DNA of 18,317 bases. Origin: CAYSDH01 sp964429805. GTDB lineage: Bacteria > Bacteroidota > Bacteroidia > Flavobacteriales_D > JABDKJ01. The stretch lies in contig CAYSDH010000060.1 of NCBI GenBank assembly GCA_964429805.1, positions 1 through 18,317 on the forward strand, in the 5' to 3' direction. The position numbers were made by a program, and so were the translations under genes. Positions 1 through 7,898 of this stretch are shown here, piece by piece. The notes under the pieces are model-generated. The model saw nothing but the letters and a program-made list of their open reading frames with translations, ran no database searches and was not told where the DNA came from. Position 1 is the first letter of the stretch. Every line of letters starts with the position of its first letter.

Positions 1-411
1 CTTTGCTCCTGTTCGCGCAGCCACCTCGTTAAGTTCTAGTCCTACTGACTGAACACCATCTGGCAGGTGACTCATAAACGAACCTTCAGCGCAACCAATC
101 TCGAGCACTTTCGCGCTTGGTTTAATTTTATCAAGTACTTGCTTAAACTCCCACTTCCAGTCCATGTAGTACCACGGAAACTGCTGCAGGGTGGCGTAAA
201 ACAAAGAGTCTCCTACTTCGTGTTCTGGGCCAAAGAAACGGCATCCACTTTCTTCACATTTGTAGATGGCCACCTCAGGTTTTTTGTCCAAGTACCGAGA
301 CACATCAATGCCATACCCTTCAAGGTATTGCTGGATGATGGTCTTGGTCGAAATGCTAGTTTCGAAAGCAACCATGGTGCCTCCTGTAATGGGGCTAATT
401 AGTTTTTTCAT
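1..411 (-). CDS. Class I SAM-dependent methyltransferase, 3' part beyond the window edge
   Basis: An open frame runs from an ATG at 409-411 down to base 1 without a stop, giving the first 137 residues. It is a close paralogue of the gene just upstream: from YGIDV to WKWE, 37 of 56 residues are identical by my alignment. Shared landmarks are SPITGG near the N-terminus, CEESG, FGPEH, FPWYYMDWKWE and the SAM-binding motif VLEIGCAEGSF at about residues 101-111, followed by VGLELNE, whose acidic residue would bind the SAM ribose. The family methylates small molecules or sugars; the substrate is unknown. Its place at the end of a polysaccharide operon suggests modification of a sugar or glycan. It starts 48 bp after the stop of the upstream paralogue. 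The later motifs (EHV, PGG) lie outside the window. The fold is secure; the role is inferred. Confidence 0.85.
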   Translation of the reverse strand, partial: MKKLISPITGGTMVAFETSISTKTIIQQYLEGYGIDVSRYLDKKPEVAIYKCEESGCRFFGPEHEVGDSLFYATLQQFPWYYMDWKWEFKQVLDKIKPSAKVLEIGCAEGSFMSHLPDGVQSVGLELNEVAARTGAK

Positions 412-1131
412 TGTTTTTAGTTTCTAGTATCGGTGTGCTGATTTAAGTAATCAAAATGCTTAGCCTCTCTTCGTAAAGTATGCGATGATGCTGTGCCCTT
501 TAATCTGATTTTTTCTTAACCCAACGAGATGGTGTACTCCTGTCCACTTAGCCAGTTTCTTAATCACTTTTCCAAAAATTCCTCGGCCGCACTTCTGCTC
601 AATCCAGTTGTTACAGATAACCGGATAGTGATATTTCTGAAGCGGCTCGATCGCAAATGATTCGAAGTCGATGTCAAAAAACTCCTCTAGGTTTTTGAGT
701 GAGCCTTCATCCCACAAGCACATGTGGTGAGGTGGCATGTTAAGAATGCTGTCAGGCGAATGACGGATAAACGAATCATTATTCGGAACCGAAATGATGA
801 GCGTGCCTCCTGGACTCAATGCGTCAATAGATGACTTCAAAATCCCTTTCACATCAGAGACATGCTCCATGACTTGAAAGGAACAGACTACGTCATATTT
901 TTCTGGGTTTGCTGTTGCGTGTGTCTGTATCGTTTCGTTTCTCACATCTAGTCCAGCCATCTGCGCGGTATCCACGGCATATTCATTGAGCTCCAATCCG
1001 ACAGCCAACGAGGCCTTGTCTAGGCGCTTTATAAACGCCCCTTCGGCACAACCTATCTCCAAGACTTTTTGTCCTTGACTCAGTCTGTCATAGACGAGCT
1101 GATGCTCCCACTTCCAGTCCATGTAGTACCA
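148..1131. repeat. 27-bp exact direct repeat shared by the two methyltransferase paralogues (copies 148-174 and 1105-1131)
   Basis: Bases 148-174 and 1105-1131 are identical over 27 bp. Both copies encode the WYYMDWKWE block of the paralogous methyltransferases, in the same frame and orientation. Surrounding DNA is clearly diverged, so this is a conserved island in an old tandem duplication, kept by protein constraint or by gene conversion. Recombination between copies would delete 957 bp and fuse the two genes in frame. Confidence 0.85.
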
Positions 1132-1359
1132 TGGAAATTCTTGCAGCAGTCCGTAAAACTTTGAGTCTCCCGCCAGATGTTCTGGTCCGTAAAAACGGAA
1201 TCCGCTTTCTGCACATCGGTATTGCTCCACCTCTGCCTTGTCATTAAACAGGTCTGTAACGTCAATACCGTAGCTTTCTAGGTATGATTTGATAACATAG
1301 CTGCTTGGAATTTTTCGTTCTAAAGTGATTGTGTTTCCACCTGTAATTGGACTTTGCAT
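460..1359 (-). CDS. Class I SAM-dependent methyltransferase of the polysaccharide operon
   Basis: Complete 299-residue protein with a Rossmann-type methyltransferase core. Motif I is VLEIGCAEGAF (about 99-109), the ribose-binding acidic end of strand 2 is in VGLELNE (120-126), and the family's FQVMEHV (161-167) and LSPGGTLIISVPN (181-193) follow. The N-terminal ~90 residues hold SPITGG and a Cys/aromatic segment (YRCAESGFRFYGPEH) where related enzymes often carry a zinc ribbon; only one Cys of such a site remains, so metal binding is doubtful. The C-terminal ~100 residues are an extension I cannot assign. It starts 16 bp after the flippase stop and is followed by a paralogue. A likely role is O- or C-methylation of a sugar nucleotide or glycan end, but the sequence does not fix the acceptor. 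Confidence 0.87.
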   Translation of the reverse strand: MQSPITGGNTITLERKIPSSYVIKSYLESYGIDVTDLFNDKAEVEQYRCAESGFRFYGPEHLAGDSKFYGLLQEFPWYYMDWKWEHQLVYDRLSQGQKVLEIGCAEGAFIKRLDKASLAVGLELNEYAVDTAQMAGLDVRNETIQTHATANPEKYDVVCSFQVMEHVSDVKGILKSSIDALSPGGTLIISVPNNDSFIRHSPDSILNMPPHHMCLWDEGSLKNLEEFFDIDFESFAIEPLQKYHYPVICNNWIEQKCGRGIFGKVIKKLAKWTGVHHLVGLRKNQIKGHSIIAYFTKRG

Positions 1360-1375
1360 TGTAATTAGGTTTTGA

Positions 1376-2704
1376 TTATTGGGACCAGACTCCTTTAGCT
1401 GTTCCGTTAATTAATTTCTTGTACTGAATGACTGACACCACTGGTCCGTATGAGAGACAAATGATGGTTGCCAACATCACTCCTGCGCTACCGAGCGAAG
1501 TGTGCTGAATAATGAATATGGATAATGGAATGTTGATCAATCCGGCAATAATGGAGCAGATGGTTTGCATTCTAAGTTTACCTGTGCTATTGATGAATGT
1601 CACAAAGATGGTTCCCCAGGTTAGGGTGGCTGTGTAGAGGGCCATAATGGCTGACAGTTTCCATGAAATTATCACCTCTTCTCCTACCCACAAAGAATAG
1701 ACTTGAGGAGAGACCATGAACATGATAAGAATGACTGGCAAAGAGAATAACCAGACTTTTATAAAGCGCTTGTTAATCTTTTTAATCCACTGCAAATCAC
1801 CTTGCTGATACGCCTCCGTATACGCTGGCCATATAGGTACGCTCAGCATGGCAAAAATAGTGATGAGTAAGCCAAAGTATCTGAAGCTAATGTGATATCC
1901 TGTCACCGTTTCTGGACCTATGAAGTGACTTATAATCAGATTGTCGGTAGAGAATATGATGATTCCGGCTATTTGGATAACAAAGAATTTTGACCCCAGG
2001 TTCATGATGTCTTTTGCTTTGGTCCATGACACCTCTTTGAGGCTCGGTTTAAATTGAGCATAAGGCCCACGGAAGGCCCACACACTGAGCGCGGCAAGCA
2101 CCAATACTGGAACAGCGCCAAAGAGTATGACAACAAACATTAAACGGTCACCGGTATAAGTTGACAGTGTCAATAGAGCAGCAAGCGCTAACAGATTTAT
2201 ACTGAAGTTGACAAGGTCACCGAGTATGGTGTTTTGCTTTGAAGCGGCAATATTTATGACCTGGTTCAACACGATTTTCATGCAGAAAAAGAGGAAGAAC
2301 AATAAGAGAATAGCCGGTATGCTTTGCCCATAAGAAGTAGGTATGCCGAGTAGCTGCGGCCAGTCAATTAGATATGCCGCCAAGGCAAAAATCAAAAATG
2401 CGATAGTCGCTACTAAAGTGATAATCACGTATGCCGAACTGGTGTAGGTCTTTAAGTCCTTGGTTTTATGCTGGGCAAGAGACTCAGACAGTCTGTTTTT
2501 TAGCCCATTACCAATACCGAGATCTAAGAGCGCAGACCAGCCTAAAAATGAAGAAATGGTCAGCCACAAGCCATATTCTGCTTGGCCCAGAAAACTCAGC
2601 ATCATAGGCACCAACAAGAGGTTAAGCCCAATGCTACTCAGCCTGAGAACACTGCTCCACTTAATGTTTAGCGATATCTTATTTTCCCTTGCTACGCCAT
2701 CCAT
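1376..2704 (-). CDS. Wzx-like polysaccharide flippase (MOP superfamily membrane protein)
   Basis: 442 residues, dominated by hydrophobic segments, by eye about 12 membrane helices with short charged loops. The first runs from about residue 18 to 39 and is followed by the family-like stretch GQAEYGLWLTISSFLGW and LLDLGIGNGLKNRL. This is typical of the Wzx/RfbX/polysaccharide biosynthesis branch of the MOP exporters, which flip undecaprenyl-linked oligosaccharides to the periplasmic face of the inner membrane. The start at 2704 lies 26 bp inside the end of the kinase gene, so its translation is probably coupled; no convincing Shine-Dalgarno is visible, as usual in Bacteroidota. Gene order beside Wzc and Wza supports a repeat-unit flippase over a drug exporter. 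The repeat unit cannot be predicted. Family assignment is firm, substrate inferred. Confidence 0.85.
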   Translation of the reverse strand: MDGVARENKISLNIKWSSVLRLSSIGLNLLLVPMMLSFLGQAEYGLWLTISSFLGWSALLDLGIGNGLKNRLSESLAQHKTKDLKTYTSSAYVIITLVATIAFLIFALAAYLIDWPQLLGIPTSYGQSIPAILLLFFLFFCMKIVLNQVINIAASKQNTILGDLVNFSINLLALAALLTLSTYTGDRLMFVVILFGAVPVLVLAALSVWAFRGPYAQFKPSLKEVSWTKAKDIMNLGSKFFVIQIAGIIIFSTDNLIISHFIGPETVTGYHISFRYFGLLITIFAMLSVPIWPAYTEAYQQGDLQWIKKINKRFIKVWLFSLPVILIMFMVSPQVYSLWVGEEVIISWKLSAIMALYTATLTWGTIFVTFINSTGKLRMQTICSIIAGLINIPLSIFIIQHTSLGSAGVMLATIICLSYGPVVSVIQYKKLINGTAKGVWSQ

Positions 2705-5036
2705 CTCCCTGACTCTTCTTCAGTATCGGTGATTTAAAATCTTTTAGCCCTTTGAAGTTCTTCAGCCTCTTGTCTTCTTTCAAGTAATAGTTGTCTTGAG
2801 GCTTAGAATTAATGCCATTAAACACGATTGCCATATTATCAAGACCTTCTCTTTTTAGGTTTTCAGACAGTGTCTTGAGTGACGCTTTTTTTGTCACGCC
2901 TTCTCTAATAACTAAGAGGTTTATGTCTGAGTACTTTGAAATTAAAAGCGGGTCTGTCACCACACCAATTGGCGGAGTGTCAATCACGACTAAATCAAAT
3001 TTTCTTTTCAACTCGGTGATAAGCTGCTTTAGTTTATCGCTAATCAACAAGTCTGTAGGGTCTAGCGGGACAGGGCCACCAAATATGATCTGAGCCCCTG
3101 CTTGCTCTGGCATATCGACCGTGATGTCATCTACACTCAGGTTTTCTATGAAGTAGTCTATCAGTGTCTTATGACCTTCAACACCCATGTGCTCAGCCAT
3201 TGATGGTCGCCTCAAGTCAAGTTCGAGTAAGCAGGTTTTCTTACCCAGTTTGGCATTTGTTAAGGCGACATGTTTTGAGGTAAAACTTTTTCCCTCATTG
3301 GAGTCCATAGACGTGACCATAATGACTTTGTGGTCATTTTTTATAAACCTCAGGTTGAACGATAATCGCTTGAACTCTTCATTGATTTCATTCTGAGACT
3401 TTCTCATTTTTTTCACCTTCGGGATACGTCCCATTATGGGCTTATTTATCTCCTGGCGCACTTCTGATTCTGATCTCACCTTGCCATCAAACATCATCCA
3501 AAGAAGAATGATCGTGGTCGGTATGAAGAAGCCTAAGAAAAGTCCTATCAAGAGCACTATGCTCCGTTTTGGGTTGTAATAGAAATTAGAGACATACGGC
3601 TGTTCGATCACCCACGTGTCCATCATTTCAGTAGCCAAGACCATGGCCGCCTCTTCTCTCTTTTTAAGTAGGTAGACGTACAGTTCTTCCTTGTTGTTTT
3701 TAAGCCTTTCCATGGCCATCAGGCCTTTCTCGTTAAAGCTGAGTCCGCTTAGTTGAGCGTTATAACTGTTTATTTGATTTTGAATTTTGTCTACTGTAAT
3801 GCCCATGTTTCCTTGCATCACTTTTAGGTCGGCAATGATTGACACACGCAACTCATTTACCTCTCTAACCTTCTCTCTGACGAGTGGATTTTCATCACGC
3901 ACAGTTTCCTTCAACTTGTTTAATCGGTACTGCTTTTGATTTAGGTCCTTGAGGCTTTCCATGAGCAAGTAGTCAGTAACACCAAGCATGGTCTGTGGCA
4001 CTGAAATGTCCATATTACCCGTAGTATCTGTGGCCGTCATCTGTATTAGACTCTGCACGATATCACGTTGGGTTTCTGCGTCATTAAGCTCGATCTCAAA
4101 GCTCTTTATGCCTTCGAGAATGTATCTGCTTTCAACTTCTGGATTGGCTATCCCTTTGTCTCGCTTGTATCGATCTATGGCGTTTTCTACGCTGTCTAGA
4201 TGTCCGTAATTCATTTGAACACGGTCGTCAATAAAGTCATAGGTAGACTCCGCGATAGACTGTCTGTTTTCTAAAACCTGGAGGAAATAACACTCGATGA
4301 GTTGCTCTAAAAAAGCAATGCCTCTTTCTGGCAATGTCTCTTCTATGGAAAGCAAAATAGCGTCTGTGTCTTTCTCAGATTCGAGCACCTGTAATCCGTC
4401 CACGAAGTGCTGGAGTGTCGCCTGCTCTGAGTTCATGTAAAACACTAGCGGCTCTTTGAGCGCATGGTCTTTCCAGTTGTCGTATCTCTTGTCTATGAAA
4501 AAATGGAAGTCTTGATACGAGATGATTTGTCCTCTTTTGAAAAGGCCCAGCTCTTTGTTGTCTGCCCAGATCTGGTACTCACCTTCTTCTCTTTCAGCCA
4601 CTTTAAACTGTGTACCCTTGAGCACGTCAGTCTTACTAAAGTCTGCACGAATCTCTAATGGAACATCAGCTGCAAACACCTCATTATCCATGTCAGACTC
4701 ATAGAAGAATGCGACATTGAGATTTAGGCTGTCTAAGGCTCTTTGTATGAGGTCGCGTGACTGTAGCATAGCAACTTCGTTATTAATCTTTTTGGAGCGG
4801 AACAGGTGATTCATGCCACTCATGGCGTCATCTCCGTAAACCACTCGTTGATCTTTTATGTCAACAAGAATTTTTGCCGAGGTGGTGTTAAGCGGAAGAG
4901 CATTGTCATTCTTCCACTTGGCAATTCCGAGAAATAGTGGCACGGTCAATACGAACCAATACCAGCGTTTGACCACCTGGCCAATCACATGCATGATGTC
5001 AAACTCCTCTCTGTCTATTTGTGCTTTGTCAGACAT
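2679..5036 (-). CDS. Wzc-like polysaccharide co-polymerase fused to a BY-type tyrosine kinase
   Basis: 785 residues from the ATG at 5034-5036, which sits 2 bp after the export-lipoprotein stop. A longer reading starting at 5096 (805 aa) would overlap that gene by 58 bp and adds 20 residues unlike a Wzz N-terminus, so I reject it. Layout: short cytoplasmic segment, membrane helix 1 (about 25-41), Wzz-type periplasmic region rich in predicted coiled coil (about 260-460), helix 2 (about 492-515), then a CpsD/CapB-type kinase domain. The kinase shows a P-loop ending EGKS (581-584), Walker A' LLELDLRRP (603-611) and Walker B LVVIDTPP (682-689). The family controls chain length and cycles phosphorylation to drive export through Wza. 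The C-terminus is odd: only one YY pair (750-751), then a lysine-rich tail instead of a tyrosine cluster. Confidence 0.9.
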   Translation of the reverse strand: MSDKAQIDREEFDIMHVIGQVVKRWYWFVLTVPLFLGIAKWKNDNALPLNTTSAKILVDIKDQRVVYGDDAMSGMNHLFRSKKINNEVAMLQSRDLIQRALDSLNLNVAFFYESDMDNEVFAADVPLEIRADFSKTDVLKGTQFKVAEREEGEYQIWADNKELGLFKRGQIISYQDFHFFIDKRYDNWKDHALKEPLVFYMNSEQATLQHFVDGLQVLESEKDTDAILLSIEETLPERGIAFLEQLIECYFLQVLENRQSIAESTYDFIDDRVQMNYGHLDSVENAIDRYKRDKGIANPEVESRYILEGIKSFEIELNDAETQRDIVQSLIQMTATDTTGNMDISVPQTMLGVTDYLLMESLKDLNQKQYRLNKLKETVRDENPLVREKVREVNELRVSIIADLKVMQGNMGITVDKIQNQINSYNAQLSGLSFNEKGLMAMERLKNNKEELYVYLLKKREEAAMVLATEMMDTWVIEQPYVSNFYYNPKRSIVLLIGLFLGFFIPTTIILLWMMFDGKVRSESEVRQEINKPIMGRIPKVKKMRKSQNEINEEFKRLSFNLRFIKNDHKVIMVTSMDSNEGKSFTSKHVALTNAKLGKKTCLLELDLRRPSMAEHMGVEGHKTLIDYFIENLSVDDITVDMPEQAGAQIIFGGPVPLDPTDLLISDKLKQLITELKRKFDLVVIDTPPIGVVTDPLLISKYSDINLLVIREGVTKKASLKTLSENLKREGLDNMAIVFNGINSKPQDNYYLKEDKRLKNFKGLKDFKSPILKKSQGDGWRSKGK

Positions 5037-5038
5037 AC

Positions 5039-5788
5039 CTATCGAGTTAAAATGATTGCCGAAACGGTTCCTATTCCAACTAGTACCGAGCCCCATGCGG
5101 TGGCATTGTGAGAGTTTATAATTCGCCCTGAATTAGAGCTGACCACGATTATATCCTTGTGATGCAGGTAGTAGTAATCCGAATTCCAGATGTCTTCTTC
5201 TGTAAGGTCGATTCTGATGTGTTTAATCTCATCATTGATCTCTCTGATAATGAGCACATTGTTTCTACGCGCATACTGACTTAAGCCCTGCGCCTTAGCC
5301 AATGCTTCAAAAATGGTGACACTACCAGAGGGCACGTTAAAGAGACCTGGCACCGAGACTTCGCCCATTACACTCACATGATAATCTACATACTGAATGG
5401 TCACGCCCGGTTCTTTGATTACCCGGTCCAATGCCTCAGCTACTTTTAGCTCAGCTTCTACGAGACTCATTCCCTCAATCTTGACATCTCCGATCAAAGC
5501 AAGCTGTACACTGCCATTCTCTTTGACTTTGTAATAGAGGCACTCAATTCCCGTGGCACCTTCTCGCTCTCGCGAAGTGCGGAAGTACTGGGCGCTCTCT
5601 TCGTTAATACTCGTGACCGTGATGCATAACTCTTGACCAACTTGAATAGTCGGTGCGCCACCTTGCATTTTAGAAATCGTCTTCTCAGCATTACCAACAC
5701 TGTGAAGCACATTGTACCTAGATCCGTTGCAGGAGCTGAGCAGCAGGGTAATCAAGATTAGTACGAAATAATGGTTTAGTTTTTTCAT
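5039..5788 (-). CDS. Wza-like polysaccharide export lipoprotein
   Basis: 249 residues. A lipoprotein signal peptide ends in LLSSC with Cys20 as the predicted lipidated residue. A Poly_export domain follows (about 47-135), then an SLBB domain beginning VSVMGEVSVPGLFNVPSG (about 138-155). A hydrophobic C-terminal segment (about 232-248) ends in a single Arg. Wza-family proteins form the outer-membrane channel for capsule or exopolysaccharide. This one is much shorter than Escherichia coli Wza (379 residues) and has a single SLBB domain, a layout common in Bacteroidota; the C-terminal helix may take the place of Wza's pore-forming amphipathic helix. The ATG overlaps the sugar transferase stop as ATGA (5785-5788), and the kinase gene begins 2 bp downstream, so all three are likely translated in coordination. 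Confidence 0.9.
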   Translation of the reverse strand: MKKLNHYFVLILITLLLSSCNGSRYNVLHSVGNAEKTISKMQGGAPTIQVGQELCITVTSINEESAQYFRTSREREGATGIECLYYKVKENGSVQLALIGDVKIEGMSLVEAELKVAEALDRVIKEPGVTIQYVDYHVSVMGEVSVPGLFNVPSGSVTIFEALAKAQGLSQYARRNNVLIIREINDEIKHIRIDLTEEDIWNSDYYYLHHKDIIVVSSNSGRIINSHNATAWGSVLVGIGTVSAIILTR

Positions 5789-6822
5789 TTACTCCTCTGA
5801 TTTTTGAAAAGGATATTCCTCCATATTTTGAAGAAGTACTTTACGTCAGTTATAAATGGTTGGCGTTCATGTTGTAAAATGTATCTCATCTCAGAAACCA
5901 TGATTTCTTCGAGGGTTTCTGGCTTTTTCTTTTCGCTGTAGTATGGTGGAAGAAGCCCGGGTTTGACCCTTATTCTTCTTCTTCTCATTTCAGCAGTGTA
6001 GAGACTGAAATAATGCGCGCTAAGCGGACGGACACCAACTAGCTTTATATCTCCTTTAAGCAGATTGATAAGCATGGGTATTTCGTCTAGAAAGAACTTG
6101 CGAAACAATGAGCCCTCTTCACTGACTCTAAAATCGTTTTTGATTTTCCCTCCTACGTCTAGTTCATTTTGCTCGTAGACATACTCTTGAATGAACTCCG
6201 CATAGGGATACATGGTGCGAAACTTATACATGTAAATCTGCTTGCCGCCCTTCCCCATGCGCTTCAACTTAATGAGCGGGCCATATGAGGGTGAATGTCC
6301 TTTGAGTGGTGCCGATGACTTCTTGACTCGATAGTACAGCATTACTCCTTCGGTCTCAACCTGGTCTATTGAAAAACCAGCGTATACTAAGCGCCCGAGT
6401 ATCTCTGTCTTAGACATGCGCTTACTTCTTCCCCTCATCAGGAAAGTGTATGCGCGGTTACCCCAACTCATTTTTGGAATCACTCTGTGAAACAGAAATG
6501 CCAATTGCCTTAAACCCATTTTGGGTAAGAACATGCCTCGCTGAAAAACGGCAGTTTCGTAACCGCCCAAGAAGTTGGCGCAGCCTATAAAATATTGTCT
6601 CTCTTCAAGTAAATCGTTGACCTCTCTGAGCAAGGCATCTACATCAAAGACATCATTCATCTTTGCTCTCATTAAGAGATATTCATCAGATTTTAGGCCC
6701 ACTGAAAGTGCATAGAGCGCCTCTAGAGAGCGACCCTTGGTGCCTCTTTTCTCGCTCACGACTTTTTTTGTTCTAGTCAGGAACTCACTTATCTCGCTAT
6801 GTCTTTTGACAGAAATGTCCAC
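5785..6822 (-). CDS. Atypical bacterial sugar transferase (WbaP/PglC-type catalytic domain, no visible membrane helix)
   Basis: 345 residues, starting at GTG (6820-6822), whose G is also the last base of the upstream TAG stop. The C-terminal half matches the bacterial sugar transferase family, which moves a sugar phosphate from a nucleotide sugar to undecaprenyl phosphate: KFRTM (200-204), the catalytic-type Asp-Glu pair in FLDEIP (246-247), LKGDIKLVGVRPLS (255-268) and KPGLLPP (287-293). Two differences stand out. The usual VGPRP reads VGVRP, and the hydrophobic re-entrant helix normally just before KFRTM is absent; that place holds the basic GPLIKLKRMGKGGKQ. The N-terminal ~165 residues match nothing I can name, though LGRLVYAGF (142-150) resembles the tail of some methyltransferase domains. 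It is the best candidate for the initiating enzyme, but it may instead transfer a sugar to another acceptor. Confidence 0.8.
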   Translation of the reverse strand: MDISVKRHSEISEFLTRTKKVVSEKRGTKGRSLEALYALSVGLKSDEYLLMRAKMNDVFDVDALLREVNDLLEERQYFIGCANFLGGYETAVFQRGMFLPKMGLRQLAFLFHRVIPKMSWGNRAYTFLMRGRSKRMSKTEILGRLVYAGFSIDQVETEGVMLYYRVKKSSAPLKGHSPSYGPLIKLKRMGKGGKQIYMYKFRTMYPYAEFIQEYVYEQNELDVGGKIKNDFRVSEEGSLFRKFFLDEIPMLINLLKGDIKLVGVRPLSAHYFSLYTAEMRRRRIRVKPGLLPPYYSEKKKPETLEEIMVSEMRYILQHERQPFITDVKYFFKIWRNILFKNQRSK

Positions 6823-7898
6823 TACTGACTAGTCTTAAAGTTTAGTTTGGTGTAGAGTGAATTACTGAGTGCTGTGTCAGCAAATACTTCTTCGCTCAAG
6901 CGGCACAAGAGTGCCGTGACATCTACTTTTTCAGACATCATTCTGTCGCGACATGCCGTGTGGCTGTTGGCAAACTCATCGTCTAAAAACACGGCCTTGG
7001 CCACATCAAGCACTCCGTCATAGTTTCTGAAACTGTATATCAGGCCGTATGCTTCTTGCTCTTTTAAAGTGCCCGCATTGAGGCTATTGACATAGATAGC
7101 TGGTGTGCCTAGCATGGCACACTCAGAGGCCATACTCGCGCCCTCACCTACATACACTCGTGCATGCTGCAGGACCGTGTGCATTTCCTCTGGCTTAATA
7201 CGTATGCGATACTGCTCCAGCTCTGCTGGTAATTCTTTTTCAGAAGAGATAAACACGCGACCCAAAGAGGAAAGCTCTCGGACCAACTCCATTTTCTCAT
7301 CCATAGACAAGCCGCCAGCCTTGAGGTCGTGACCAGCATTCCAGCTCACAAATCGTAAGAGTGAATACGGTTGACCCTCATCAAGACCCAGTGAGGCGAT
7401 GGTGTGTTGGTTTGGCTTAAACCTGAGCGGATGCAAATAGGCCAACTCATGATACCCATCGTACTTAATGTGCTTTGGTCCCATGTGCTTCTCAAAACAC
7501 GTGGGCGTTAAGATGTGCTCGCTAAAGGGCTTGTAGAGCCAATGTTCGAAGGTGCTGTGCTCCGTATCATCCATGACCATGTGAGGTTTTCTCATGAGTG
7601 AAGACACGTGTGCCGCATACATAGAACTGATACTGATAAACATATCAGCGTCAAATTCTTTGGCGATTTTCCATAGTTTTTTTCCAAAGTGCCAAAGTCC
7701 ATATAGCTTTCCTGCGGCACCACTAAAGGGTTTGCCCAGCAGTTCAAATGGAAGACTGTAAGCACGCAAAAGGTCTACTGCACACTCTTTGTCTTTCGTA
7801 GTAAAAAGCACCTGATGTCCAGCAGCCACCATCTCGTCATGGTAGTGCCTAAACACATGCACATGTGCCGGGTGACCTATGTCAATGAGTATATTCAT
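6822..7898 (-). CDS. DUF354 family protein, GT-B/UDP-GlcNAc 2-epimerase-like
   Basis: 358 residues. It opens with MNILIDIGHPAHVHVFRHY, the characteristic DUF354 N-terminus, and carries DDTEHS (110-115) and YVGEGASMASECAMLGTPAI (249-268). The last is a Gly/Glu-rich loop like the nucleotide-sugar binding region of GT-B enzymes and UDP-GlcNAc 2-epimerases. No signal peptide or membrane segment is visible, so it should be cytoplasmic. DUF354 proteins are common in polysaccharide loci but their reaction is not well established; a glycosyltransferase or epimerase are both possible. It overlaps the HisF2-type gene by 4 bp (7895-7898) and the sugar transferase by 1 bp, so it sits in a tightly coupled three-gene block at the operon head. 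Family assignment is firm; activity is unassigned. Confidence 0.82.
   Translation of the reverse strand: MNILIDIGHPAHVHVFRHYHDEMVAAGHQVLFTTKDKECAVDLLRAYSLPFELLGKPFSGAAGKLYGLWHFGKKLWKIAKEFDADMFISISSMYAAHVSSLMRKPHMVMDDTEHSTFEHWLYKPFSEHILTPTCFEKHMGPKHIKYDGYHELAYLHPLRFKPNQHTIASLGLDEGQPYSLLRFVSWNAGHDLKAGGLSMDEKMELVRELSSLGRVFISSEKELPAELEQYRIRIKPEEMHTVLQHARVYVGEGASMASECAMLGTPAIYVNSLNAGTLKEQEAYGLIYSFRNYDGVLDVAKAVFLDDEFANSHTACRDRMMSEKVDVTALLCRLSEEVFADTALSNSLYTKLNFKTSQ

Noticed and set aside
67..402. A plus-strand 111-residue reading frame near the left edge.
   Set aside because: It lies antisense to the truncated methyltransferase, whose protein is clearly conserved with its paralogue; the plus frame shows no recognisable features.
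5037..5096. A longer start for the Wzc-like gene at 5096, adding 20 residues.
   Set aside because: It would overlap the export lipoprotein gene by 58 bp and the added residues are not Wzz-like; the ATG at 5034-5036 follows the previous stop by 2 bp, matching the rest of the operon.
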